From contig CAZAZF010000027.1 in NCBI GenBank assembly GCA_964489555.1, positions 1-14,407 of the forward strand: DNA of 14,407 nt. Direction: 5' to 3'. A program made the position numbers and the translations under genes. Source of the DNA: JAAZGD01 sp964489555. Its GTDB lineage: Bacteria; Bacillota; Clostridia; Peptostreptococcales; Anaerovoracaceae. The notes under the pieces were generated by a model, which saw only the letters and a program-made list of their open reading frames with translations, did no database searches and was not told the origin of the DNA. Each line of letters opens with the position of its first letter. Positions within the stretch are counted from its first letter, which is position 1. This document shows, piece by piece, positions 1 to 6,433 of the stretch.

Positions 1-138
1 GCTTTATCTCTTCAGTTTGCACCATTTTTAAGTCTCTGTTACCAAAGTCAGGTATCATACAGTACCAATATACCACGGGAATGTTACAACCATATTACAA
101 CAGAATTAAACTGCCTTTACATCCTCCCCTGTCACCGG

Positions 139-167
139 TTGCACCCCTCTTGGTCCTGGTGTACAAT
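139..167 (+). promoter_or_regulatory. SigA-type promoter of rnhA-mscS, leaderless geometry
   Basis: The -35 box TTGCAC (139-144) and the -10 box TACAAT (162-167) are separated by exactly 17 nt. Both are near consensus for the vegetative sigma factor. Only six bases separate the -10 box from the rnhA ATG at 174. Transcription normally starts 6-7 nt after the -10 box, so the first transcribed base should be at or within a base of the A of the ATG. No Shine-Dalgarno sequence lies between the box and the start codon. The promoter is read directly from the sequence; leaderless initiation is an inference. Confidence 0.75.
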
Positions 168-173
168 GTCTCT

Positions 174-758
174 ATGAAACCATTAAACATTTACACAGAC
201 GGGGCATGCTCCGGCAATCAAAATCAGGAAAACATCGGCGGCTGGGGAGCTGTATTGGAGTATGGCGAGGCCCAGAAGGAACTGTACGGCGGCCAACAAA
301 ACACTACCAATAATCGAATGGAAATGACGGCTTTGCTTGCTGCCTTAAAAGTGATAACCAAGGAGAATCAATACATTCGAGTGTTTTCTGATTCCGCCTA
401 TTTAATGGACTGTTTTCGAAAAAAGTGGTATCTGGAATGGCAAAGCAACGGATGGCGTACCAAAGCGAAAAAGCCGGTAGAAAACAAAGATTTATGGGAG
501 CCGTTGCTGTCATATCTAACCAGGCATCGCATGGATTTTTACCGGGTTAAGGGTCATGTGAGCTTGCGCCAAGAAGAACAGCTGCTCCAAAAAGGATACC
601 AACAATTTCTAGAATGGAACGGGGCGGATTTTACTTATGAGGATTTTCTCTATGTAACGAAAAAGAATCACCGGGCCGATGAGTTGGCCAACCTGGGAAT
701 CTATGAAATTCGAGAGGGAGATTCCCCACTGCATGGACAAGGAGGAACCCACTTATGA
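174..758 (+). CDS. rnhA: Ribonuclease HI, clostridial type with enlarged catalytic loop
   Basis: This 194-residue RNase HI cleaves the RNA strand of RNA-DNA hybrids in the cytoplasm, as in R-loops and replication primers. The DEDD catalytic set is visible: D9 in TDGACSGN, E50 in MEMTALLAAL, D73 in SDSAYL and D169 in RADELANLG. H128 in KGH is the mobile-loop histidine. About 30 residues (roughly 130-162) sit between that histidine and the last aspartate, where the E. coli enzyme has a short loop; similar insertions are known in clostridial enzymes. The ATG at 174 is chosen because it puts the first catalytic Asp at residue 9, as is usual for the family. The frame is open back to 81, but that extension is proline-rich and unlike RNase H. 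The start has no ribosome site and lies directly behind a promoter. The stop overlaps the mscS-like start as ATGA, which suggests translational coupling. Confidence 0.93.
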   Translation: MKPLNIYTDGACSGNQNQENIGGWGAVLEYGEAQKELYGGQQNTTNNRMEMTALLAALKVITKENQYIRVFSDSAYLMDCFRKKWYLEWQSNGWRTKAKKPVENKDLWEPLLSYLTRHRMDFYRVKGHVSLRQEEQLLQKGYQQFLEWNGADFTYEDFLYVTKKNHRADELANLGIYEIREGDSPLHGQGGTHL

Positions 759-1570
759 ATTCGTGGAATGCAAATGCCGCCGTTATCAGCAATTGGATTA
801 TGGCAGGAGGCCTTTTAGCCAAATTGATGGTAGCTCTTCTGATTCTGTTGGTAGGTTGGATTGTCATTCGAATTGCCAAAAAAATGATCGTTGCAGCCCT
901 TGCAAAAAGCACCTTGGATGAGTTGTTGCACCCTTTTATATTAAATACCGTTCGGGTAGTTCTTTGGATTCTGTTGCTGCTGACCATTCTCAGTTGGATG
1001 GGTGTGCCCATTACCGCCTTTTTAACTGCGTTGGGTGCCGCCGGAGTAGCCATTGCGTTGGCGCTGAGAGACAGTCTGTCCAATTTTGCGGGAGGCATCA
1101 TCATTCTTTTTTCCAAACCTTTTAAAAAGGGCGACCACATCGAAGACTTGCAAGTTTCGGGAAAGGTGGAAAAAATTGACCTTCTTTACACCACCATCTC
1201 CACTTTTGATAAACGAATCATAACTATGCCCAACGGCAAATTGGCCAACGCCACCGTAATCAATTATTCCAAAGAGCCGGTGCGTCGAGTGGACTTTGCG
1301 TTTACCGCCTCCTATGATGCAAAAACTTCTTTGGTCAAGGAAATTCTTCGATCTGCCGCCAATTCCCATCCCTTGGCACAAAAAGACCCGGAACCCTTTG
1401 TCGCGGTTTCCGGGCACGGAGATCACGCCATCAACTATGTGTTGCGGGTGTGGTGCAATCAAGAGGACTATTGGGTGTTGTACCACGATTTGCTTGAACA
1501 GGTAAAAGAAGATTTGGACCAGGCGGGTGTGAATATTCCATACCCCCAATTGGATGTACATATGGTATAG
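755..1570 (+). CDS. MscS-family small-conductance mechanosensitive channel
   Basis: This 271-residue membrane protein, near the 286 residues of E. coli MscS, should release osmolytes when membrane tension rises. Three hydrophobic segments are visible, at about residues 17-40, 64-82 and 87-118. The third is the typical Gly/Ala-rich pore helix (TALGAAGVAIALALRDSL), followed by the family signature NFAGGIIILF and KPFKKGDHIE. The rest is the cytoplasmic beta and alpha/beta vestibule. A GGAGGA ribosome site at 741-746 precedes the ATG, and the start overlaps the rnhA stop by four bases, so the two genes are co-transcribed and probably coupled. It converges with the cvpA-like gene, with only 18 bp between the stops and no convincing terminator there. 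The family is clear; the ion preference and true physiological role are not. Confidence 0.92.
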   Translation: MNSWNANAAVISNWIMAGGLLAKLMVALLILLVGWIVIRIAKKMIVAALAKSTLDELLHPFILNTVRVVLWILLLLTILSWMGVPITAFLTALGAAGVAIALALRDSLSNFAGGIIILFSKPFKKGDHIEDLQVSGKVEKIDLLYTTISTFDKRIITMPNGKLANATVINYSKEPVRRVDFAFTASYDAKTSLVKEILRSAANSHPLAQKDPEPFVAVSGHGDHAINYVLRVWCNQEDYWVLYHDLLEQVKEDLDQAGVNIPYPQLDVHMV

Positions 1571-1588
1571 GAAGGAGAGTTCCTTGCT

Positions 1589-2254
1589 TTAGCGGATTTG
1601 CGTAAGAAAATCCTGAAAAATTATTACAACCACATTGTTATAGTAAAGCTCCTTGGTAAGCCACGAGTCATTGATTACAGCCGATAGAATCTGTGACAAC
1701 TGAGGCCCGGCCAGGGAAGATACGGGAATCAACAGAGCCAGCATCACATACACCATCAAAAGACCGGTCACTCCACCGGCCACTACGCCCAGGATCCCAT
1801 CCAGAGCTCCGGTGATGCCCCCTCTGTTTTTCTTTGACAACAAGCTCACCAGAATATACAGCACCAGCTTCACTGCCAATACCACCAGCACAAAGGATAG
1901 AACGGAAAACAGGATGTCTGCCCCCCGGGTGGCCATGGCATCGGATAAGTTGCCTGTAAACCCCTCGATTCCTTTGTTTAGGGCCTGGGGCATCTGGGCA
2001 AAGGTTTGATTGGCATCCGGCAAAGAGTCGGAGAATTTTTTCTCCAACACTTCTTTAATGTTGTTGTAAGTTTTGGTGTTGTTGAGAAGCCACTCTTGAA
2101 CTTTCGGAGACCAAACAAAGGCTAGCACAATGGAAAGAACCCAACCGATGGCATGCAAAAAAGTTCTGACAAAGCCCCGGGTATATCCGTTCACCATAGC
2201 CCATAAAATCAACAATGCTATAAAAATGTCAGGTAAGTAATTTACAATTGTCAT
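1589..2254 (-). CDS. CvpA-family membrane protein
   Basis: This 221-residue protein has the CvpA/colicin V production layout. An N-terminal helix DIFIALLILWAMVNGYTRGF is followed by a second helix (about 30-48), a soluble loop of about 60 residues, and two or three further helices (about 110-140 and 150-200). The GYTRGF and G-A-L-D-G-I-L-G segments are typical of the family. CvpA relatives are linked to colicin V export in E. coli and to envelope stress, and in Firmicutes the function is unknown. The ATG at 2254 has no usable ribosome site; the purine-rich AGGGAAGG is about 17 nt away and lies inside the promoter spacer. The gene follows the radical SAM gene by 65 bp but carries its own promoter, so it is probably at least partly independent. 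Confidence 0.85.
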   Translation of the reverse strand: MTIVNYLPDIFIALLILWAMVNGYTRGFVRTFLHAIGWVLSIVLAFVWSPKVQEWLLNNTKTYNNIKEVLEKKFSDSLPDANQTFAQMPQALNKGIEGFTGNLSDAMATRGADILFSVLSFVLVVLAVKLVLYILVSLLSKKNRGGITGALDGILGVVAGGVTGLLMVYVMLALLIPVSSLAGPQLSQILSAVINDSWLTKELYYNNVVVIIFQDFLTQIR

Positions 2255-2260
2255 GGGTAT

Positions 2261-2289
2261 ATTGTAAGCCTTCCCTTCTCTCTATGCAA
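2261..2289 (-). promoter_or_regulatory. SigA-type promoter of the CvpA-family gene, leaderless geometry
   Basis: On the minus strand, TTGCAT (2289-2284) and TACAAT (2266-2261) are separated by 17 nt. Six bases then lead to the ATG at 2254. This is the same geometry, and the same -10 hexamer, as the rnhA promoter. The predicted transcription start falls on the first base of the start codon. The boxes are read directly; leaderless translation is inferred. Confidence 0.75.
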
Positions 2290-2319
2290 ATAATTTCTAG
2301 AGTTTTCCACTCTTTTCTC

Positions 2320-3174
2320 CTAGTAATTCCCTTTGTAAACCTTTTTTAAATGGCTTTGGGCAATGGCGGCCAATTCATCGATGATTTCTCTTGAAGTAGG
2401 CTCTTTGTGGTTCATCCGGTAATGGGGGGAAAACCGGCTTAAGTGGAGCGGAATCCCCGGGTCCACCCCGGAAATCCACCGGCTCAATTCTTCCATTTCC
2501 TCCGGGCTGTCGTTTTCCCCCGGTATAATCAATGTGGTAATTTCCACATGACAATGCTTCACCGCTTCTCTTACATTGCTCAACACTAAGGAAAGATCTC
2601 CTCCGATTTTTTTATAGAAATCCGGGCGAAAGCTTTTGATGTCGATGTTCATGGCATCCATCCTTTGAGCCATCTCTCGAAAAGCTTCTTCCTGGAAGCA
2701 TCCGTTGGTAACCAAAATATTTTTTAACCCTTCCTGACGGACCAACCCGGAAACATCCCACACATATTCATATCCTACCAAAGGCTCGTTGTAGGTGTAA
2801 GCAATGCCTATATTGCCTTTGCTTTTGGCCGACCGGGCCAAAGCCACCAGGGCCTTCGGCAAGATGGTTTCATAGGTGGAATAATATTTTCCGGTGGCTT
2901 CCACCCATTGCTCTTTTCCCTCTTGGGAAATGTGGTAGTTTTGACAGAAAGGACAGGTGAGGTTGCAACCGTAACTTCCTACAGATAACACATAGGAATC
3001 GGGATGAAATTCTTTCAACGGTTTCTTTAAAACAGGGTCTAGCATGATGGCAGAAATGCGGCCATAGTTCAACGAAGTGATTTCACCTCCCACATTGCCG
3101 CGGCCTCCACAAAAACCTTCTTTTCCTTCCCCCAGAACACAGCCCCGGGGACACAAGGTGCATTTTGTTTTCAT
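2320..3174 (-). CDS. amrS: AmmeMemoRadiSam system radical SAM enzyme
   Basis: This 284-residue radical SAM protein is related to pyruvate formate-lyase activating enzymes. The [4Fe-4S]-SAM ligands C70, C74 and C77 form CxxxCxxC in YGCNLTCPFCQNY. An N-terminal cluster C5, C8, C12 and C22 (CTLCPRGC...FCGGRGN) is characteristic of this subfamily and could hold a second metal site. Later motifs include AYTYNEP, VTNGCF and the strand ITTLIIPGEND. The reaction is unknown. Its start overlaps the stop of the upstream fused Memo/AMMECR1-like gene by four bases (ATGA), and a GGAGAG ribosome site lies within that gene, so the two proteins are probably made together. The name comes from the recurring neighbourhood of AMMECR1, Memo-like and radical SAM genes; no substrate can be named from the sequence. 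Confidence 0.88.
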   Translation of the reverse strand: MKTKCTLCPRGCVLGEGKEGFCGGRGNVGGEITSLNYGRISAIMLDPVLKKPLKEFHPDSYVLSVGSYGCNLTCPFCQNYHISQEGKEQWVEATGKYYSTYETILPKALVALARSAKSKGNIGIAYTYNEPLVGYEYVWDVSGLVRQEGLKNILVTNGCFQEEAFREMAQRMDAMNIDIKSFRPDFYKKIGGDLSLVLSNVREAVKHCHVEITTLIIPGENDSPEEMEELSRWISGVDPGIPLHLSRFSPHYRMNHKEPTSREIIDELAAIAQSHLKKVYKGNY

Positions 3175-4568
3175 TGGTGTCTCTCCACAGTAAACCGTTC
3201 CATGGTATAAGCTTCTCCTGGAGAAATTCCCGCCTTTTCCAAAGCGATTTTCACTTGTTGCTGAGGTGTATCAATCCCATCAATGTGAGGCAGTAACAAG
3301 CCTTTTCGATGATCCTTTTGCACCACTACTCCATAAAGCATAGGGTTCAGCTGGTCCATGGAAGAAATCGGTTCCCTGGGGCCCAGCACATCTACACTGT
3401 ATTCAAGCACATCCAACTCCTCTTCCTCCACCGGTTCGAATCGAGGATCATCCAACCCGGCGCTGACCGCATTGTGGAGAATTTCTTCTCCCAGACAGCG
3501 TCGCATGCCAACGGTAGTGCCGATGCACCCTCGCAAATTCCCAAATTTTTTCAAAGTGACGAAAACACCTCCTTTATCTTCTTTCAGTGGTTTCGGCAGC
3601 GGCAAATTCTCCACCTCTTCCCAGGCCAAGCTTCTTCCTTCTCGAATTTTCGTTTCCAAAGATCTTCGAGCCAGTCTAATATAGGGGTCCTCTTCTCCTC
3701 GAAGGCTGTAAATCCTTTCTTCTTCTTCCTTTCGGAAAGTTTCACCGAATTTTCTCTCCTCCACCGAGGCTCCCGGGAAAAATCCAGCCACCATATACCC
3801 CACTCCAAAGGGCCCTTCGTAAGATCGCACATTTGATTTTACTTCCCGGCCATCCAAAGTCCCCGCCAAAGTGACCAGAGACCGATATCCGCATTCTCCA
3901 GCTCTTTCGCACAAAGAAGGCTTTATGCGAAGCAGCGTAAAAAAGTCGGCCTCCTCACAGATTTTTCGGATGGTTTCATCAAAAGCGGGTCCTTCGGGAG
4001 CATATCCGTAAGGGCCCCCTTCTTCTAGACGGTGGGACAAATCGCCGCTGGCAAGGAACACCAGCGTTCGACCCAACTGGGCCGCTGTTTCCACCAAAAG
4101 CTGCCCCACCCGATAATGGTGAAGCACCGACAATCCAGACATTCCCATACGGACCACTTTGATTGAATTTTCTTCTCCCAGGACCATGGACAGGGGAACC
4201 AGAGTTCCGTGATCCAATGCCGGTTCTCTCTCTCCTTCGGTTCCTATGGAAATTCCAGAAGAAAACCCTTTCCGGGAAAGGAGTTTTACAAACTCTTGAT
4301 CGTACTCCACCCGAAGAGATTTTTTCCCTCCACCGAAAGATGAAAAATCACCGGTTCCGTGGCCGCCCGGTGAAAGATGAAAATAGTCAGAATACATGAC
4401 CGTATGCGGAGACATGACGACCAACGTGTCCGGATTATACTCCTTAATTTCCCGGGCCACCTGTTTATATGCTTTTACGGTAGCTTCAATTTGCCGTTCC
4501 CGCCCTCGTCCCACTTGAGGATGAATCAGTGGTGGATGAGGCACTAAGTAGGCTGCCTTTAAGGTCAT
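3171..4568 (-). CDS. Fused LigB/Memo-like dioxygenase-fold plus AMMECR1 domain protein
   Basis: This 465-residue two-domain protein carries a class III extradiol dioxygenase (LigB)/Memo-like fold at about residues 1-265. Candidate metal-binding or catalytic histidines are H11 and H16 (PHPPLIHP), H55 (MSPHT), H120 (LDHGTLVP) and H179 (SGDLSH). Residues 295-465 form an AMMECR1 domain with the signature LRGCIG at 345-350 and the downstream DDPRFEPV and LPHIDGIDTP segments. AmmeMemoRadiSam proteins A and B are separate in some genomes and joined here. A GGGAGGTG ribosome site precedes the ATG, and the racemase stop is only 3 nt upstream, so this is an operon. The function is unknown. Human Memo1 binds redox metal and AMMECR1 is a disease-region gene, but neither tells us the bacterial reaction. 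Confidence 0.9.
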   Translation of the reverse strand: MTLKAAYLVPHPPLIHPQVGRGRERQIEATVKAYKQVAREIKEYNPDTLVVMSPHTVMYSDYFHLSPGGHGTGDFSSFGGGKKSLRVEYDQEFVKLLSRKGFSSGISIGTEGEREPALDHGTLVPLSMVLGEENSIKVVRMGMSGLSVLHHYRVGQLLVETAAQLGRTLVFLASGDLSHRLEEGGPYGYAPEGPAFDETIRKICEEADFFTLLRIKPSLCERAGECGYRSLVTLAGTLDGREVKSNVRSYEGPFGVGYMVAGFFPGASVEERKFGETFRKEEEERIYSLRGEEDPYIRLARRSLETKIREGRSLAWEEVENLPLPKPLKEDKGGVFVTLKKFGNLRGCIGTTVGMRRCLGEEILHNAVSAGLDDPRFEPVEEEELDVLEYSVDVLGPREPISSMDQLNPMLYGVVVQKDHRKGLLLPHIDGIDTPQQQVKIALEKAGISPGEAYTMERFTVERHQ

Positions 4569-4571
4569 AAT

Positions 4572-5276
4572 TTACACCTCCCTGGCTCGACATCCCCCTT
4601 CCAAAATTGCTTGGTAGGCCAAAACTTCCAGGGGATCAATAAAAACTTCTTCGATGGTTCGAATCCGGTGGGATACGGTGGAGAGTTCGGTACACCCCAA
4701 GAGAAAAAGGGTGGCTCCTTGGGTTTTCATTTCTTTTATCGCTTCTCGAATTCCATCCAAAGGTTTATCCAAAATCCCGGATTTGACCCCTTGATAAATG
4801 AACGCCATTACATCCACTTGGTGTTCGATTGGTGTTATCACCGGAATGTGCTGAACTTCAAAATACTTATGGTAGGCTTTGGATTCCACGGTGCCATCCG
4901 TAGCCAACAAACCTACTTTTTCCCCAGCATGCTTTTGTGCCACATATTTTACCGTTTCCTCCATCATGTTAATAAAAGGAATCTTTGTGGTGGTTTTGAT
5001 TTCATCAATAATGTGGTGAGCCGTGTTGCAAGGCATAATGAGGAAATCACAACCGGCAGCTTCCAGCCTTCGGATGGACTTGACAATTTCCGGCAAGGGC
5101 GAAGGTCCCCCGTGAAGAATGTAGTCGGTTCGATCAGGAATCCAAGGGTTGCTATCGATGATGACATGAACATGATCCTGGTCTTTTTCTGCGATGGTTC
5201 CTTCAATCATCTTTCGATACAAGTCGGCGGTAGCCAAAGGGCCCATACCTCCTAGAATGCCTATGGTTTTCATCAT
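4572..5276 (-). CDS. Aspartate/glutamate-type (broad) amino-acid racemase
   Basis: This 234-residue cofactor-independent racemase of the Asp/Glu/hydantoin racemase superfamily has the two-cysteine catalytic pair: C83 in MPCNTAH and C195 in GCTEL. The N-terminal GILGGMGPLAT motif and NPWIPDRTDYIL resemble aspartate racemases and the YgeA group more than MurI glutamate racemase. It should interconvert L- and D-amino acids, with aspartate or glutamate the likeliest substrates. The start at 5276 is chosen over the next ATG because GGAGGG sits 8 nt upstream. It is the first gene of the tight racemase, Memo/AMMECR1, radical SAM set, and the gap to the next gene is 3 nt. An extended -10 promoter lies just upstream, so it can be expressed separately from the AEC gene. 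Confidence 0.88.
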   Translation of the reverse strand: MMKTIGILGGMGPLATADLYRKMIEGTIAEKDQDHVHVIIDSNPWIPDRTDYILHGGPSPLPEIVKSIRRLEAAGCDFLIMPCNTAHHIIDEIKTTTKIPFINMMEETVKYVAQKHAGEKVGLLATDGTVESKAYHKYFEVQHIPVITPIEHQVDVMAFIYQGVKSGILDKPLDGIREAIKEMKTQGATLFLLGCTELSTVSHRIRTIEEVFIDPLEVLAYQAILEGGCRAREV

Positions 5277-5306
5277 CTGTTTATCCCTCCTTCCCTCTCT
5301 AGTGCT

Positions 5307-5315
5307 ATTATATCA
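5307..5315 (-). promoter_or_regulatory. Extended -10 promoter of the racemase operon
   Basis: On the minus strand the sequence TGATATAAT (5315-5307) gives a perfect TATAAT with the extended TGN element. It is 30 bp upstream of the racemase start, in the 55-bp gap after the AEC gene. The matching -35 position (5335-5330) is poor, as is common for extended -10 promoters. Confidence 0.55.
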
Positions 5316-5331
5316 AATTATTCCCTCGCCG

Positions 5332-6270
5332 CTATATAATTCCCACCAACTGCATTACTACGGTCCAAACAAAGATAGAAAAAATGGAAAAAAGAGAAGT
5401 AAACACTACGATTTGACTGGCCAACTCGTAATCGGCTTTCAGCTCTCGCGCCATGGAATAACTGGCCACCGCAGTGGGCACTCCAAAAGTCACAAAAAGA
5501 ACAACAATTTGCGGCGAAGAAAACCCCACCTGGTAGGTGACAAAAAGCACGATGCCGGGGATCAGAAATAGGCGAAGGAAAGTTACCCAAAAAACATTCT
5601 TCAAGTACTTTTTTGTGGAAGTAAAATTAAAGGAGGCCCCCAACACAAACAAGGCAAAAGGACTGGCCACCTGGGACAAGGATTCCAAACCCTTAAGCAC
5701 CATGCCCGGAATGGAGATGTTCAAAAAAACCAGAAAAACAGCTAGGGCTGTGGCCAAAATCAAAGGATTGGTAACGATGTTTCGCACCAGTTGTTTTTTG
5801 TTCACCGTTTCTCCCTTGAAGTATTCCAAAGAAAAAATGGAAAGTCCGTTGTAAACCAACACCGCAAAAGCCACTACAATAGACATGAGACCCAGATATG
5901 CCGTGCCGATCAGGGAGACCACCACGGGAAATCCAAAGTAAACCTCGTTTCCCCGGATTAAACCTTGAATGATAACACCACACCGATCTCTCCTCTTCTC
6001 CAGCCGGGGAACCAGAAAAAAGGACACGAGAAAAACCAGGAAAGTTCCCATGGCGGAAAACAGAATTACCCCCACATCAAACACTTCCTTCAAGTCCGTT
6101 TCATATATGCTGACTAAAAGAATCGCCGGTAAAAACACCCAAAAAAGCAATCGATTGACCGCTCCTACACCATTGTCATTAATAATGCCAACTCGCCTGG
6201 TAACATACCCCGCTACCATTATTACAAACAAAGGAACTACCACATTCAACCCCATTAAAATCACATCCAC
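5332..6270 (-). CDS. AEC (auxin efflux carrier) family transporter
   Basis: This 312-residue protein is almost entirely hydrophobic, with about ten membrane helices in two halves around a middle loop of about residues 150-165. The beginning VVPLFVIMVAGYVTRR, the NRLLFWVFLPAILL segment and the late PTAVASYSMARELKAD motif are typical of the AEC family (MdcF/YwkB/YfdV group), whose members export or exchange organic and amino acids. The start codon is GTG at 6270, supported by CCTCCCC (GGGGAGG on the coding strand) at 6278-6284, 7 nt away. It lies in the same direction as the racemase operon, with 55 bp between, so it could supply or remove a substrate of the racemase; that link is inferred. It is divergent from the FUSC-GNAT gene. 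Confidence 0.85.
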   Translation of the reverse strand: MDVILMGLNVVVPLFVIMVAGYVTRRVGIINDNGVGAVNRLLFWVFLPAILLVSIYETDLKEVFDVGVILFSAMGTFLVFLVSFFLVPRLEKRRDRCGVIIQGLIRGNEVYFGFPVVVSLIGTAYLGLMSIVVAFAVLVYNGLSIFSLEYFKGETVNKKQLVRNIVTNPLILATALAVFLVFLNISIPGMVLKGLESLSQVASPFALFVLGASFNFTSTKKYLKNVFWVTFLRLFLIPGIVLFVTYQVGFSSPQIVVLFVTFGVPTAVASYSMARELKADYELASQIVVFTSLFSIFSIFVWTVVMQLVGII

Positions 6271-6389
6271 GATTTATCCTCCCCTTTGACCTTTCTGTCT
6301 GCCCTTTAGGCCCTGTAAGACGCCCTCTTTATTCTATCCCATCCGGCCCTTGAATGATACCCGGATTCGTTCCTTTTTTGGGAGAAATA

Positions 6390-6398
6390 TGGTATGAT
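6390..6398 (+). promoter_or_regulatory. Extended -10 promoter of the FUSC-GNAT gene
   Basis: TGGTATGAT (6390-6398) gives the TGN extension plus the -10 box TATGAT, about 35 bp before the start codon. The 17-nt spaced -35 position (TTCCTT, 6370-6375) matches consensus weakly. This leaves a normal leader with a GAGGAG ribosome site at 6422-6427. Confidence 0.5.
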
Positions 6399-6433
6399 AC
6401 CTGTCACAGGAACCACGAAAAGAGGAGACGAAT

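Noticed and set aside
1..60. Possible divergent minus-strand gene starting at ATG 25 (MVQTEEIK...), with a TATGAT -10 box at 59-54
   Set aside because: Only eight codons lie in the window, there is no ribosome site and no good -35 box, so it cannot be supported.
49..60. 12-mer GTATGATACCTG on the minus strand here and on the plus strand at 6392-6403
   Set aside because: Several 12-mer matches are expected by chance in a window this long; both simply contain a -10 box.
84..101. Two direct TTACAAC repeats 11 bp apart upstream of the rnhA promoter
   Set aside because: They could be an operator, but 7-bp repeats in AT-rich DNA are too weak to claim.
81..173. Upstream in-frame extension of RNase HI from an ATG at 81
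   Set aside because: The 31 extra residues are proline-rich, unlike the family, have no ribosome site and would span the promoter.
1571..1588. Terminator between the convergent mscS-like and cvpA-like genes
   Set aside because: Only a short AAGGA/TCCTT pairing without a T-run is present in the 18-bp gap.
2299..2313. Hairpin AGAGT/ACTCT between the radical SAM gene and the CvpA-family gene
   Set aside because: It has only five pairs and no T-run afterwards, so it is not a credible terminator.
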